DNA of 64,000 nucleotides, taken from assembly GCF_047511655.1 (NCBI RefSeq), contig NC_133390.1, positions 166,196,583-166,260,582 of the forward strand, read 5' to 3'. The notes below the pieces were generated by a model. That model made no database searches. It saw only the letters and a program-made list of their open reading frames with translations, and had not been told where the DNA came from. The stretch comes from Castor canadensis. Taxonomy: Eukaryota; Chordata; Mammalia; Rodentia; Castoridae. Positions within the stretch are counted from its first letter, which is position 1. Each line of letters begins with the position of its first letter. Made by a program: the position numbers and the translations under genes. Positions 34,829 through 61,712 of this stretch are shown in pieces.

Positions 34829-35304
34829 TTTTTTAGAAGAGGAAGACCTCGGGTCCAGAAAGGAGGACATCTAACAAAGGAAGAGACACAAGGGGATTTC
34901 CAAAGTGATAGGAAAGAAAGGGCCATGTTGGTACCAGACAACTGTTCAGGTGTGAATGGGAGGATGAAAGGGTCCAAAAAGGATGAGAAAGAAAAAAACC
35001 TGCTGTGTTAATGTATTAAGAGGATATTCTCCACTCTATCAGAGTTATATTTGATAACATGCAACCCCTGTAAGAATACTGAACATGTTCCCTATAGTAT
35101 TATGGCTCTCATAAGATTAAATGACCTAGCTGCTTTAATGTTCACATGACAAAAGCATGTAACAACGAATTTCACAGAACGTGCGCCCATCGTTAACTGC
35201 ATATACATATGCAGTTTCTCAAGTTAACTATAAATTAACTTCAGGAAAAGCAGAATCGTGTATTTAAATGGGTGAGATCTAAGATGGACTCCAGAGTGGG
35301 AAGA

Positions 35305-35398
35305 AAGCCCAGGGCTAGAACTGTGGCTGAAGTGGTAGAGCACCTAATTTGCAAGCGCAAAGCCCTGAGTTCAAACCCCAGTCCCACCAAAAAAAGGA
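35305..35398 (+). repeat. ID SINE
   Basis: Sense ID ('tgagttcaaaccccagtccc') with a short A-tail. Confidence 0.75.
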
Positions 35399-35834
35399 AG
35401 GAAGCCCACTGAAAACTTATTAAACTGAATGATGGAAGAGGGAAGTATAAGCTTAGACATGTGGAGGTTTATACCAAAGGGAACTTCTCGAAAAGCCGAG
35501 GAATGAGAGAAGGAACTTGTCTTTTTCACTATCTACCTAGTAATTCTATTTGATTTTTAACTTTGTGCATTTTCCACTTTCTAGAAATCTTTTTTTTTCC
35601 TAAAAAGAAAACTGAAGCCCTTGCTCTCTCTGTGTAAGTGTTGGAAAAAGGATCTTGCTCCCATCTCATGTGGGTGCCAGATTTTTTTTTTTGTCCTATA
35701 CATGAGCCCATTATTCATTCTACTTATAGATGAATCTGAGGTGAGGTTATTGGTGGGGACAAAGGTGAGTCAGAGAAAGGACAAAAAAGCAGACTGAGGA
35801 ATGTCAAGGTAGAGGAATACTCACGGAGGTGGGT

Positions 35835-36235
35835 GTGTTCGACTTTTCATCGCTGTGACAAACACCTAAGAAAAACAATTTAAAAGGAGAAAATTTATTC
35901 TGGCTCATGGTTCCCCAGGTCTCAGTCTAAGGCCGGCTAGCTCCGTTGCTGTGGACCTGAGGTGAAGCAGAACACGGTGGCGGAGAGGCGTGAAGGCGCA
36001 GAGGTGCTTACCTCACGGCAGCCAGGAAGTAGAGACAGAGAGGGACCCAGAACAAGATACAGCCCCCACGGGTGCCCCCACCAAAGACCTTCCTCTAAAT
36101 ACCCCAGTCATCCCCCAGTAATGCCATCAAATTATGAATCTGTCCATGGAGTAACTCATTGATTAGGTCAGAGCCCTGCCTGGAACCAAGCTTTCAACAC
36201 CCGAGCCTTTGAGGGGAGCATTTCATATTCACAGC
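35835..36235 (-). mobile_element. Solo MaLR LTR (rodent type)
   Basis: Starts 'cttttcatcgctgtgacaaa' and ends near 'cattt...ttcaca'. It shares its layout and orientation with the copy at 59935-60370. It still has many CpG dinucleotides. Confidence 0.65.
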
Positions 36236-36489
36236 AGAGCAGTGGATTCCCACTGCTTCAGTCTCTTAAATCCCCCTTCTCAGCCCTGAGAACATGTCTT
36301 TGGCCTTTGTACCCAAACAACAGAGTCTATGCAGGGAGCATGGGAGGACAATGAAGAGGGAAGAGAAGATGGGGAGGAATATGTCACTGCACTGGTGGCC
36401 TTGGCTATTATCTGCACATCATTGAGAAGGAAGGACAAGTTCAAACTCTGCTGGTAGCCCTGTGAGTTGGCACAACCTATTTAAAAAAA

Positions 36490-36602
36490 AATATTTTGAG
36501 ACAGGATGTTGCTATGTCACCCAGACTAATGCTGAGCACCCAACCCTCCTGCTCTGCCTCCCAAGTCCTAGGATTACAGATGTGTACCACCATGCCAAGC
36601 CT
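36490..36602 (-). repeat. B1-type SINE monomer
   Basis: Antisense B1 ('ttgagacaggatgttgctat' to 'aggattacagatgtgtacc'). Confidence 0.7.
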
Positions 36603-38132
36603 TAACCCAGTTGGCACAACCTTTTACAGTAATCCAGCATTTAGGTCAAAAATCACCCAGTGCTCCCACTTACAGGGGTTTGTATCAGAGAGAAATACTA
36701 ACACAAAGCCAGAGGATACAAACACACAGATGTTCTCTGAAACCTTTCATGAAGTATCGTGAAATTGGTAACAGCCGGAATGTCCAGCAGCCAAGGAACA
36801 GATAATAGAAATTGTGAAATTAATCATATGTGGTGTGTTGCAGCTGTTAAAATAAGTTGGCTCTCTCTGTGTTGACATGGAAAGATACAGGCCAGAAAAA
36901 GAAATGAATCTTTGAACAATGTGTATAGTTATTGCCCAGTTTTCTGGAGGAAAAAGTATATGCAGATACGTTGTTTAGGACATTGAGCAAAGTCTGGAAG
37001 GATCATCACCCTTTTGTTAACAGCACTTACGTCTAATGAGGCCGAATGTGTTTGGAGGGGAAGGTTTTGCCTTTTATTTGACATTTTTCTGAGAGTTGAA
37101 GTTCTTTGAGACAGTTTGTGCAATTGATACTATTGTGTGCGATTTTTAAAGCTAGCTCTGGGAGTCAGGGAAGAAGGAGTTTGGTAGAGCAGCTGCAGCA
37201 AAAGGGGCAGGACCTTGGCCACTGTCCTGATTTGCTCTGTGCCCCTGGACCAGCCACCTCCCCTCTTTGGGCCGGAGCCAGACACATGGTGACGTGATAT
37301 TGGGGGAGGTGGGGTTGTGGCCCTGCAGCACTCCTCTGGAGTGAGTCAGAGGAGTCAGTTTTTAAAGCACAAGGCCTAATCACGATCTTATAACATTTTG
37401 ATGAAAAGGTAATGGTGTAGTGCCCACTGTAGAGAGGTCACTAGGCACCTTTTCCCACCTGCCTGGTGGGCTGGACCCTACAATGGCCTGAGTTAGAACT
37501 CTGACTTAGGCAACATGTCAATCACAAGAAAATCTTCCTTCCACGTGAGCTGGGACCACCTGGGCCCTGGTTCCTGAGCCTCAGCAATCCAAAGGGCAGA
37601 GCAGGGCAGAGATCTCAACTCAGCTGTGATTCTCCTCCCAGGATGGTGACTGGGTAGGTGAGTTCTGGGTGGGAGGCATTGGTTCAACATGAGAGCATGC
37701 CAGAAGTGCCCAGCAATGAGGCCAGCCCAGGAGAGAATAAGCTGCCCATCTCTGGAAGTATCCATAGAAGGGCTAGGCCCACAGGCTGGTGGAAGCAAGA
37801 GTTGGGTGAGACAAGACTCTATTATAGTCAATTTTCTAGGCTCTAAGAGAGAGGGAAAGAGACTCAGCTGATGGAAAACTATGTGGAACAGTCAGCATTT
37901 GAGCTGAACGTTGGGAGAGGGGGTGATTTCAGAGAATGGAAATGTGGCAGTCAAAAGGGACTTCAGAGACGCTCCCTCAAAGCACACCACATACCATCAC
38001 CAGTTCACACCAGGCTCTGGGAGCTGAAGTCACTTGCCCAAGGTCACATAACTTGAGTCACGCAGTAGCTTTCAACAGTTCAGAGGGTCCTCAGGGCATG
38101 GCTGTCCAGGAGCCAGTGGGCACAGCCCAGTG

Positions 38133-38145
38133 GTTAATTAGTAAC
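38133..38145. promoter_or_regulatory. HNF1-like palindrome upstream of SGK2
   Basis: GTTAATTAGTAAC matches the HNF1 consensus GTTAATNATTAAC at 12 of 13 positions. It lies about 6.6 kb upstream of the SGK2 start codon. Motif evidence only. Confidence 0.3.
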
Positions 38146-38597
38146 CAGAAAGCCCTGAAGCCAACTCTCAGCTGGCAGAGCTGGGAGGTTGAACTCTAGC
38201 TGGTTTGAGAGTCAGGCGAGTGGGTGACAGGTCGCTCCCTGCCAGGGAAGGTTGCTCTGTGAGTCAGGACTGGGTTTCAGGTCAGAAGGACCATGCAGAG
38301 AGAGAGGGCAGAGCTCTGCGGGACCTGTGCTGGCACCCAGGGATTCCAGGTGAGGGGCTGACCTGCAAGCAGGACACCTGCCTGCTGACCTGTTCATTGG
38401 CCAACTAACTAGCTACCTAGCTAACTTCCTTCCTAACTACCTATTTGCTTTCCTTCCTCCTATTTGCCCTTCCTTGCTAACGTCTTTCCTCCCTCCCTTC
38501 TTCTTCCTAGCTTTTTTTCTTCTTTCTTGCTTTCCCTTCCTCCCTTCCTTCCTTCCTTCTTTACTTCCTTCTTTTATTTATTTTTGTTTTTTCCTTT

Positions 38598-38716
38598 CCT
38601 TTTTTTTTTTTTTTGACAGGGTCTCACTATGTAGTCCATGCTCAAATCATGATCCTCAAACTCAAGTTCTCCCCAAGTGCTGGGATTACAGGCATGGGCC
38701 ACCACATCCAGCTCTT
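38598..38716 (-). repeat. B1-type SINE monomer
   Basis: Antisense B1 ('gacagggtctcactatgtag' to 'gggattacaggcatgggcc'). Confidence 0.75.
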
Positions 38717-39009
38717 TCTTCTTTCCTAGCTTATTTCCCCTCTATCTCCTTTCATTCCTTTCAACGAACTGCCTAATTTCTTCTCCACTGCCTAATTTCT
38801 TCTTCCCTGACAGCCAATTTATGTCCTCACTTCATCCCCACTTTCATTCCTTCCTTTATAGTTTCCTAACCTCTTCTGGAAATTCCAGGCCATGGTTTTT
38901 AGAGTCAGGCCGCTTGAGTTCAAATCCTAATTATATCATTTATTGATGCTGTGTGTTGATCGAATCACTTCCTCTCTCCATGCCTATTTCCCTTCCTTAA
39001 AGCAGGGAT

Positions 39010-39104
39010 GAAGATGCTGGGAGGTGTAGCTGAATGGTAGAGCACTTACCTATCATGCATGAGATCCTGGGCTCCATCCTCAGCACTGAAAAAAAAAAAA
39101 AGCA
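39010..39104 (+). repeat. ID SINE
   Basis: Sense ID ('tgtagctgaatggtagagc') with a poly-A tail. Confidence 0.75.
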
Positions 39105-40004
39105 ATATGATGATAGTTCCTAACCCATGGGGTTGTAGGAACAAAAATAAGACCAAGCTGGACCTTGAGCTGGGCAGGCAGGTAAATGAAGACATTACAG
39201 TGGGGTGAAGCCAGACACAATCACAGAAGCAGGCGTAGGGAAGGGACATCTGGCAAGATCTTTGGGGAAGGCAAACGAGGACCCATGACCCATGACAGGG
39301 TTAGGCAAACAGGCCAAGTTGATGGCTGTGGGGTGGTGTTCTAAGGAAAGGGAACCGTGTGACACCCCTACCCTCACCCCATTCTGCAGGTGCAGGGAGA
39401 GGGAAGCAGGTCCACAGAAGACAAGTCTAGGCTGCAGCAAGTTGGACAGGGATGAGGAGACGACAGGCTTGAGGGCTCATGGAGGGGCTTGGGCAATCCC
39501 TACAAGTTTATAGAGGCAGCTGTGGTTCTACAGCTAGGAGAACAAATTGATGCCTTGCCTCTGGCCTAAAAATCACAAGTCAGCAATGCAAGAGATAAGG
39601 AAGGCTTAGGAACTGAGGGGGAGGGTCACAGTCAAGGTGATGGGGAGCGTGGGCAATGACCACATCGAAGTTTCCATAGGGGTTCTGTATTCAAATGTTA
39701 ACAGCAATATCATGGAAAACGTTACATAGTAGGTCAAAGATAAAAATAATCTTCTGGCATGGCCTCCTGCTTTTTGTGGCTATTCACACAAACCTACATG
39801 CACATACTTGTCTTTTTTTAAACTTTTACAAAATTGGTACTCCTACTGTCCCTACCACTTTGAAACTTGCTTTTTTGCTTGATGTTACATCAGATATATG
39901 CTCCTATCTTGATTTATATAGACTTATATAAATAGAGTTTGGAGTTGTGTAATTTTACATTTTGCGTGTTATTTTGTACCATAATTTATCAGTCCATGCC
40001 TTGG

Positions 40005-41720
40005 TTTCACTAGTCAAATATGTTCTGAGAACCTACTGTGTTCCAAGGCCAGTCTAGGAGTTGAGGTTTCAATAATGAATAAGAAAAGTCTTTGCCCTTG
40101 GGAGATGATGTCACAGTTTAAGACAGAAAATAAAAACATTTAAATAGTGGCAGGATAAAGTGGCAGAATATGAAACAGAAAAATTGCATAGGAATGAGCA
40201 GATGGCTGTTGTAGAGGGACTAACCATCCTGGTTTATGACTGATAGCCTGACAGACGAGGACAACCTGTCACCAGGAATCAGCGCAGGCCTCTCCAAGAG
40301 GTGACACTGAAGCAGAGACCTCTGCTGTGTTCGTAGAAACCAGTCACGCAGATGTTGGGGAAGAGCTTTCAGGCAGAGGGAAAGGGCACACAGAGGCTGG
40401 GAGCTAAAGGGACAGTGAGAGACAGCCAGAGGGGCTGGACTGGGGAAAGGTGGATGCCCCTGGGACAGCCAGGGAGGCAGAGCAATGGATAGCAGGGTGG
40501 AGATGAAGCCGGGAGGCAGGTGTATGATATCTCATCATAGACCATGGTAGAGACTCAGGGCTTTAATTCTGGGTGTGATGGGAAGCCACTGGAGTTTTGA
40601 AGCAACAAAGGCACATGATCTGATTTACATTTTAGAAAACTCGCCCTGGCTTTCAATGGAGAAAGGCGGAAGCAGGAAGTGAGTGGAGAAGCTGTTGTAT
40701 TAACACATGTAAGCAAAGCTGGCAGCTTGGGCCAGTGGCTGCAGCATGGAGATCTGGGGATCAAATACATATGCACATATAAATTTTATTTTTTAAATTG
40801 TCACATGATAATTGTCCATCTGTATAGGGTACTGTGTGATGTTCTGATACATGTATACATTGTATAATGATCAAATCAGGATATGTTGCATACCCATCAC
40901 CTAGAATGGATTCCAAGTTTCTACCTTGAACTTTTTTTTCAATACTAGGGTTTGAACTTAGGGTCTTGCACTTGCTAGGTGAGTTCACTACCATTTAGGC
41001 CACAGCTCTAGTCCTACCTTAAACTTTTGAGTAGGTGATAGTGCCATTACTGAGATGGAAGACTGAGGGAGGAGCAGGCTGGGACAGAGTGGAAGGAATG
41101 AAAATCTAGATGTTTGTTTTGGACATGTTACTATTGAGACACCTCTAGATATCCACCTAGTGAATTGTCAAAGAAACATAGATATGTACATTCAAAGTTA
41201 GGGAGAGAATCAGAACTAAAAAAATAAATCAGGTACCAGCGAATATTGTCAGTTAAGCCATTAAACTGGTTTTGATCAACTAAGGGGCAAGTATAAATAG
41301 AGATCCAAGGACTCAGCCAGTGCTGAAGGACAAAAAGAGGAAGAGAACCTAATACAAGAGATGGAAAAGGAGCAGCCAGTGAGCCAGAGGAAGCCCAGGA
41401 GCTCCAAATGCTAAGTGGGTAGAGGGAGTGTGCCAGGCAGAGAGGTTGAGTAACAGGATGGAGGACTCCTCGCTGGCTTTGGCACATGAGGCTGCTGTCC
41501 ACTGATTCAATAGAGTGTTGGGATGGAAGCCCATCTGGAATAGATTCAGGAGAGGAAAGGAAAAGGAGTGTAGATGAGTCCAGCCAGGAGTTTAACTGAA
41601 AAAGAGAACAGAGAAATGGAGCAGTATCTGGGCAGGGGTGAAGGTCAAGGGTAGGAGCCACTATGGCCAGCATGTATAACGAAGTGTCCTTTGGGCAGAT
41701 AGTTAAGTTATTATAAATAA
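40005..41720 (+). repeat. Long ancient interspersed repeat, family not assigned
   Basis: The order of conserved phrases fits one long, old mammalian repeat: 'acctactgtgttccaaggcc', 'tgatgggaagccactggagt', 'gatctgatttacattttaga', 'gccattactgagatggaaga', 'agcagccagtgagccagagg'. It is interrupted by an ID SINE at about 40935-41015. The 209-codon antisense frame at 41131-41760 lies within it and is not a gene. Confidence 0.55.
40935..41015 (-). repeat. ID SINE
   Basis: Antisense ID ('actagggtttgaacttaggg'). Confidence 0.7.
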
Positions 41721-42439
41721 TTTTGCTCTTCTGAACAGTGCTGCCAAGTGACGATCCCATCAGGGACTTACTGAAAAGAAAATGTCCTTGAAATGTTTTG
41801 TCAACATGGCATCCTGCATATCTGTGTATTGGTTCAACATTTCTATTTTGTGAAACAATGAAAGAATCTGATGCTGTTTGCTCAAGCTTTCTCAGGCCAG
41901 CACTTCCAGGTTCCCTGTATTTCAGCGCCTATAGAGAATCCCTGAGCCACCAGCCTCCTCTGCTCTAGCCTGTGACCTCTCCTCTATAGTGGGTTGTGTA
42001 GCTATACAGAAAATTCTAGAAGACCAGGGGCTGTGTTGGGCCCATCAACTCCTTCATTCCCTAGAACACCTACAGAGAGACCCTGCAGAGAGGAAGGGAC
42101 TCTATGACAACCTGATCATCACATCAGACAGCAAGGCCTTCATGGACCAGCGTGCCCCTGGGGATTCTGCCTAGTTCTTACATAAGTCAACCATGCCTGC
42201 CCCAGGGCAGTGGACCAGAGCTGTTGAAGGGCAATAGGGAAGACCTTAGGGTCCAAGTGCCCAACGGTCAAAAACCTGGGCTGCTGAAGGAGACCTGTCT
42301 CCAGCCGATCTGAGACATCTGTGGGCATCTTGGGAGTGGAGTGAGCCCCGTGGCTACAGCCCAGTCTCTGAGGTCTCTTCTTCAGCCCTGGGATCTACAC
42401 AGTGCCTGAATCGGCCCCTGGGATCCTATGTTCTTACAG

Positions 42440-42880
42440 ACAGGTCCCCTACACATGTGCATATGTGCACATACACACTTAAACAAAAATTTGCTGATAT
42501 GCACCAGTGTGGACACAGGCACACAGCGGTGTACCTGTGCACATATATGTGGTGACCACACACACATACTAATAGATCCTCATACTCCTCTGCTGACAAA
42601 CACGTAGATACTGCATGCAGGCTCACGCTCACCGCCCTGCCCCCCCCCCCCCCAAGCATGCTCACAAGTACACTTACAAAACACACTGACACGAGTATAG
42701 GGCAGCACACTGAAACACACTCACATTCACAGCACACACACACCAAGGAACACCATGATGCTTGCACTCATGAATGCTCAGACACACATACGTGTCTGAA
42801 CATGGTCACACTGACACGAGCAGGCATTCTCCCCTACACAGACACACACACGGACACAAATACCTGAAATGCAGGGTTAC
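42440..42880. repeat. Cryptic CA-rich simple-sequence region
   Basis: Degenerate ACAC-rich sequence with a C14 run at 42640-42653. It reads as repeated Cys/Val or Thr/His in all frames, typical of simple repeats. Confidence 0.8.
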
Positions 42881-43099
42881 ACAGACACACTAGAGAGACA
42901 CAACAAAGCACATCTGTGCCCAAAACACTTGTGCACAGCATGCACCTGACTCACACTCTTTCTACAAGCCCAGGGGACTTCAGGCTCTCCTGGGGCTCTC
43001 GCCTACCCCCTTTCATTCCCCAGGGGGAGATGGTGTCCCTGAGGCAACAGAGGTCTGCCATCCCATCTTAAGCTCTGCTGGATCCCGGGTGACATCAAC

Positions 43100-43254
43100 C
43101 AGCCCCCTCGCTGCCGGAAGTTCTGGGCTGTGTGCTGAAGGCACCAGGCACTGACACTCGGCCCTTGTTGGGAGAACAGAAAGAGGCTCTTGTCCACTGC
43201 CTGTGCTCTGCTCCACCCGCTGCTTCTCCCGGAGTCCTCTCATCGGGCTGCACA
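43100..43254 (+). other. SGK2: Candidate SGK2 non-coding first exon
   Basis: A moderately GC-rich, repeat-free stretch ending at a plausible donor CACAG|GTATGC (43255). It lies 1.4 kb upstream of the exon with the SGK2 start codon. There is no other evidence, so this is a weak call. Confidence 0.25.
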
Positions 43255-43984
43255 GGTATGCAGAACCAGGGAGGCTGGGGCCTGGCACAGGAGCCATTGG
43301 AGCCAGCTCAGAGAGGGGGATGGTGGTGTGGCAGGGGGTGGGGGTATGGGAGCACAGCCCGATGGGCCTTGGTGAAGCCAGGTTGCACTCCGTCTTCTGT
43401 AGTTCTGCAGAAGGAGAGGCAGGAAGGCAGGGCAGAACTCTCAGATCAGCCTAGCTAGGGGATTCCCTCCTTTCCTCTGTAGTCACTTTCTTGGCTTCCA
43501 AGAAAGCCATGGGGTGGCAGACTCCAGGATGGCCCCTGTATAGTGAATGGCCTCTACCCCCAGAGTCAGGCTATAAGCCCAGGGCTCACAATGAGCCAAA
43601 CCTGTGTCTTGGGATGTACAATTTCTACCAGCCCCTGTGGGAGATGGAGGGACTGTGGGGGCTGAGCCCCTGAACCAGAGCTGAACACCTAGCTTCTTCC
43701 ACACTGATGGGTAAGGGCAGAGAAAACACCATGCTGCTGGCTGCATAGACCAGCTGGTCACTCTGTCCTCTGCCTGATCTCAGATAGACACTGGCTAGGT
43801 TTGGGACTTCCCTGGCTCCAGTCCAAGACCCCCAGGGCAGCTGCTATTCCTAGGTACTGGGTGGAAGTTCTGTGGCAAGGAGATCAGTCAGCACAAGTTC
43901 CAGCCTAGGACTGTGCACAGAAATTTGGGACTGCAAATATGCCTATATGGGAGTCTGCCTTTCACAAGCTGTGGGATCCTTGAA

Positions 43985-44325
43985 AGTGCTTTTTTTTTTT
44001 TTTTTTTTTGGCAATGCTGTGGATTGAACTCAGGACCTTTTAGTAAGCAGTATACCACTTCAGCCATGCCCTCAGGCCCTCTTTATTTTTGAGAAGCTCT
44101 TGTGCCTTTTTGCCCAGAGCCAGACTCAGACTTTGATTCCTCTACTACCACCTCCCAAGTAGCTGGGATTACAGACACATACCACCACACCCAGATTGTT
44201 TTTTGAGATAGGGTCTCAATAACTCCCCACCACACACACACACACTGGCCTCAAGCCATGGTCCTCCTAGCTCTGCCACCAAAGTAGCTGGGATTACAGG
44301 TGTATACCACCATGCCTGGCCTAGA
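43985..44325 (-). repeat. ID SINE plus two B1-type SINEs
   Basis: Antisense ID (43985-44070) followed by two antisense B1 units ending 'gggattacagacacatacc' and 'gggattacaggtgtatacc'. Confidence 0.75.
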
Positions 44326-44700
44326 AAGTGCTTTTCTAAAACTGGGTGTAGTGGCATGTAGGGTTCACTTTAGGGTCCTCCTGTCTTAACCACCTTGGAG
44401 TTGTGGAGCTGCCATGGTTCAAAAGGGTCTTGGTTCCCTGGTTGTCCCCAACCCTTGAAAAGACCCTGCCTGGTTGAGGCCAACCTGGACTATCCCCTCC
44501 ATACCTCCTGAGATGTTTGGTGAGAAAGGCTGGTCTTGTCCTATCCATGCAGGAGTTATCGGCCTCTGGGGTAGGAGCTGCTCAGATGGGTTTGGGGTTG
44601 GGGAGGAGGGAGAGGGCAGCCATGCCTGAAGCCTTGGGTGGGGGCTCTCTCATGCTGTTCCTCCCTGTGTCCCTAGAGCCTACCTTTTCACGGCTATAGA

Positions 44701-59705
<15,005 letters not shown>

Positions 59706-59934
59706 AAGAGAAGTAGCTGTGAAGCCACTGAGACCATCTGGTAATAGTAGGGTTTACCTTCAGCCATTAGTAAGATGCAATGAGCTTGATGCTTAAACAA
59801 GAAACAGGTGTATTTTTTTTCCCACAGAATGAAAGGACAGTGTTAGATGGGCCCAGACTGCTGGAACAGATCATCAGATACTCTGTATTTCTGTTGTACC
59901 CCTCTTGATGAATGGCTTCTGTGTTAGGTTTTTT

Positions 59935-60370
59935 TTCTTTTGTCACTGTGACAAAATACCCAAGAAAAGCAACTTAAAGGAAGAACATTTTATTTTGGCT
60001 CATGGCTTCAGAGGTTTCAGTTATGGTCAGCTAGTTCCATTGTTGTGGGCCTGAGGTAAGTAGAATATCATAGAGGAAGGGCATGGCATAAGAAAACTGC
60101 TCACCTCATGATGGCCAGGAAGCAGAGAGAGTAGAAGGGGCTAGAGATAAAATAAACCTTCAAAGTCACACTCACAGTGACCTACTTCTTCCAACCAGGC
60201 TCTATCTCCTAGTTTCAATCACCTCTCAATACCAAATTACGAATCCATTAATGGACTAATACATTGATAAAGTCAGCCCTCATGATAGTCTCTTCCCCAA
60301 ATCTCCACCATCTGGCAAACAAACCTTTAACACATGAGCCTTCAAGGGACATTTCAGGTACAAATCCTAA
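59935..60370 (-). mobile_element. Solo MaLR LTR (rodent type)
   Basis: Starts 'tttgtcactgtgacaaaata' and ends near 'gggacatttcaggtacaaat'. It has the same layout and orientation as 35835-36235. It lies 230 bases after the SGK2 stop codon. Confidence 0.7.
60151..60156 (+). terminator. SGK2: First AATAAA after the SGK2 stop
   Basis: I found no canonical hexamer between the stop at 59705 and this AATAAA, which lies inside the MaLR LTR. The downstream sequence is not clearly GU-rich, so the call is weak. Confidence 0.25.
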
Positions 60371-61610
60371 CAGATTCTAATAGTAGGGTTGCTACATTAT
60401 TAAAAGGTAGTTATTGACACTCTAGCCACAATTTTTGTGTTCTGGGCAAGTAAAAAGGAGGAGTAAGATGGCAGGGGGAGGAGCAAGAGGATAAAGAGCT
60501 TTTCTAGAAGCCCCACCCAAAGACTTCTGCTGACATTTCATTAGCCACGCATCCCTATTGTAATGGAGCCTAGACACATGCTAACCCCTAACAGCAAAGG
60601 GCTTCTGATGCTAAGGGAGAAGGGGAGAACATAGGGTAGGCAACCAGCATTCTTTACTAGAGGGACTCTTTGGTGTTTGGACTTTGATCTCATTGTGTAA
60701 AATGATGAGAAATGACAAGCCTATAGGGTATTGCTCAACATCTATTATTGTTATGTATTGATGAGGTCTTTGTTGTGGATAGTGTTGGAGATTTGTTATT
60801 GGGTTTAGCTGCCTGGCACCTGAACCCCTTCTAATATTCAGGGAATCCCCTACTTTATGAACCTTGATGGGGGGGTAGTAATTACCTTCACTTAGAGTTG
60901 CTGAAAATGTTAGATACTGACTTTCCCAGCCTCCCCTGAGCTAGAGCCATGCATATGACTCAGAGTTGCAACTGTGCCACACTTTAAACCATGGAAGGGA
61001 CCAGGGGCTCTCTTTTGGGTGGCAGCTATGGTAATGGTTCCCACAAAACTGAGTTCCTAGTGTAGTAGTGCCTACAGGCCACAGCAACAGATCCTCAGCA
61101 ACTGCCAGTACAGAAGCTTCCTCCTCAGACCTGTGCTCTGGTATTGTTCCTGAAGGCCTAAATCTCAATCTCTGCCTATCCCAATAATTTCAAGAGTTTC
61201 TGAGCCTTTTAACAAAACACTCTTTTTTTTTGCTCAAATGGCCAAAGTTAGCTTTAGAATGCCTGTCCAGGTTGGGTCAATTTCTGAGCCAGACTCTTTC
61301 ATATCTGTTAGCAATTTTCATCCAAATAACCCTAAGAAAGGAATTGTTACTATCCCCTTTTGCCAGTGAAGAAACTAGGTCAGATAAGTTGTTTCTTGCT
61401 TGAAGTCCACATCTCCAATATAGGGTACAAATGGGTCTTTGAGCTATATAAACTGCTTCCAGCTATATAAACTGCTTCACATGTAACCTTTGTATCAGTC
61501 TGCCCCTCACTTGGATGGTTAGGTTCAAGCAGAATGACTACCATCTCTAATGAGACCCAAGGCAAGAAATGACTGACAGTAAGCCAAGTGGTGATAAAAA
61601 GGGGTCTGGA

Positions 61611-61712
61611 ATGTTTACTTCAAAAGCACATATACTAAAATTGCAACAGTAAAGAGATTAGCATAACTCCTGGTCAAGGATGATATGCAAATCTGTGAAG
61701 TATTCCATATAT
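61611..61712 (+). pseudogene. U6 snRNA pseudogene
   Basis: 'agcacatatactaaaattgc', 'agattagcat', 'caaggatgatatgcaaatct' and 'gaagtattccatat' follow the order and spacing of U6 snRNA over about 102 bases. Several substitutions and a short deletion relative to functional U6 are evident, so it is a retrocopy, not a functional gene. Confidence 0.85.

Larger units (their letters stand above)
32176..43100. other. L3MBTL1-SGK2 intergenic region: contents
   Basis: No coding exon could be supported. It holds ID and B1 SINEs, an L1 ORF2 relic (34040-34540), a MaLR LTR (35835-36235), MIR-like sequence (about 37930-38090 and 38885-39005), a pyrimidine-rich tract (38410-38620) and an old 1.7-kb repeat (40005-41720). 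Confidence 0.6.

Noticed and set aside
41131-41760. 209-codon open frame on the minus strand
   Set aside because: It lies within an old interspersed repeat (40005-41720), and its sequence is low-complexity Ser/Leu-rich with no recognised domain.
42426-42767. Cys/Val/Ser-rich minus-strand frame resembling a cysteine-rich peptide
   Set aside because: Produced by CA-rich simple sequence, with no signal peptide followed by ordered cysteines.
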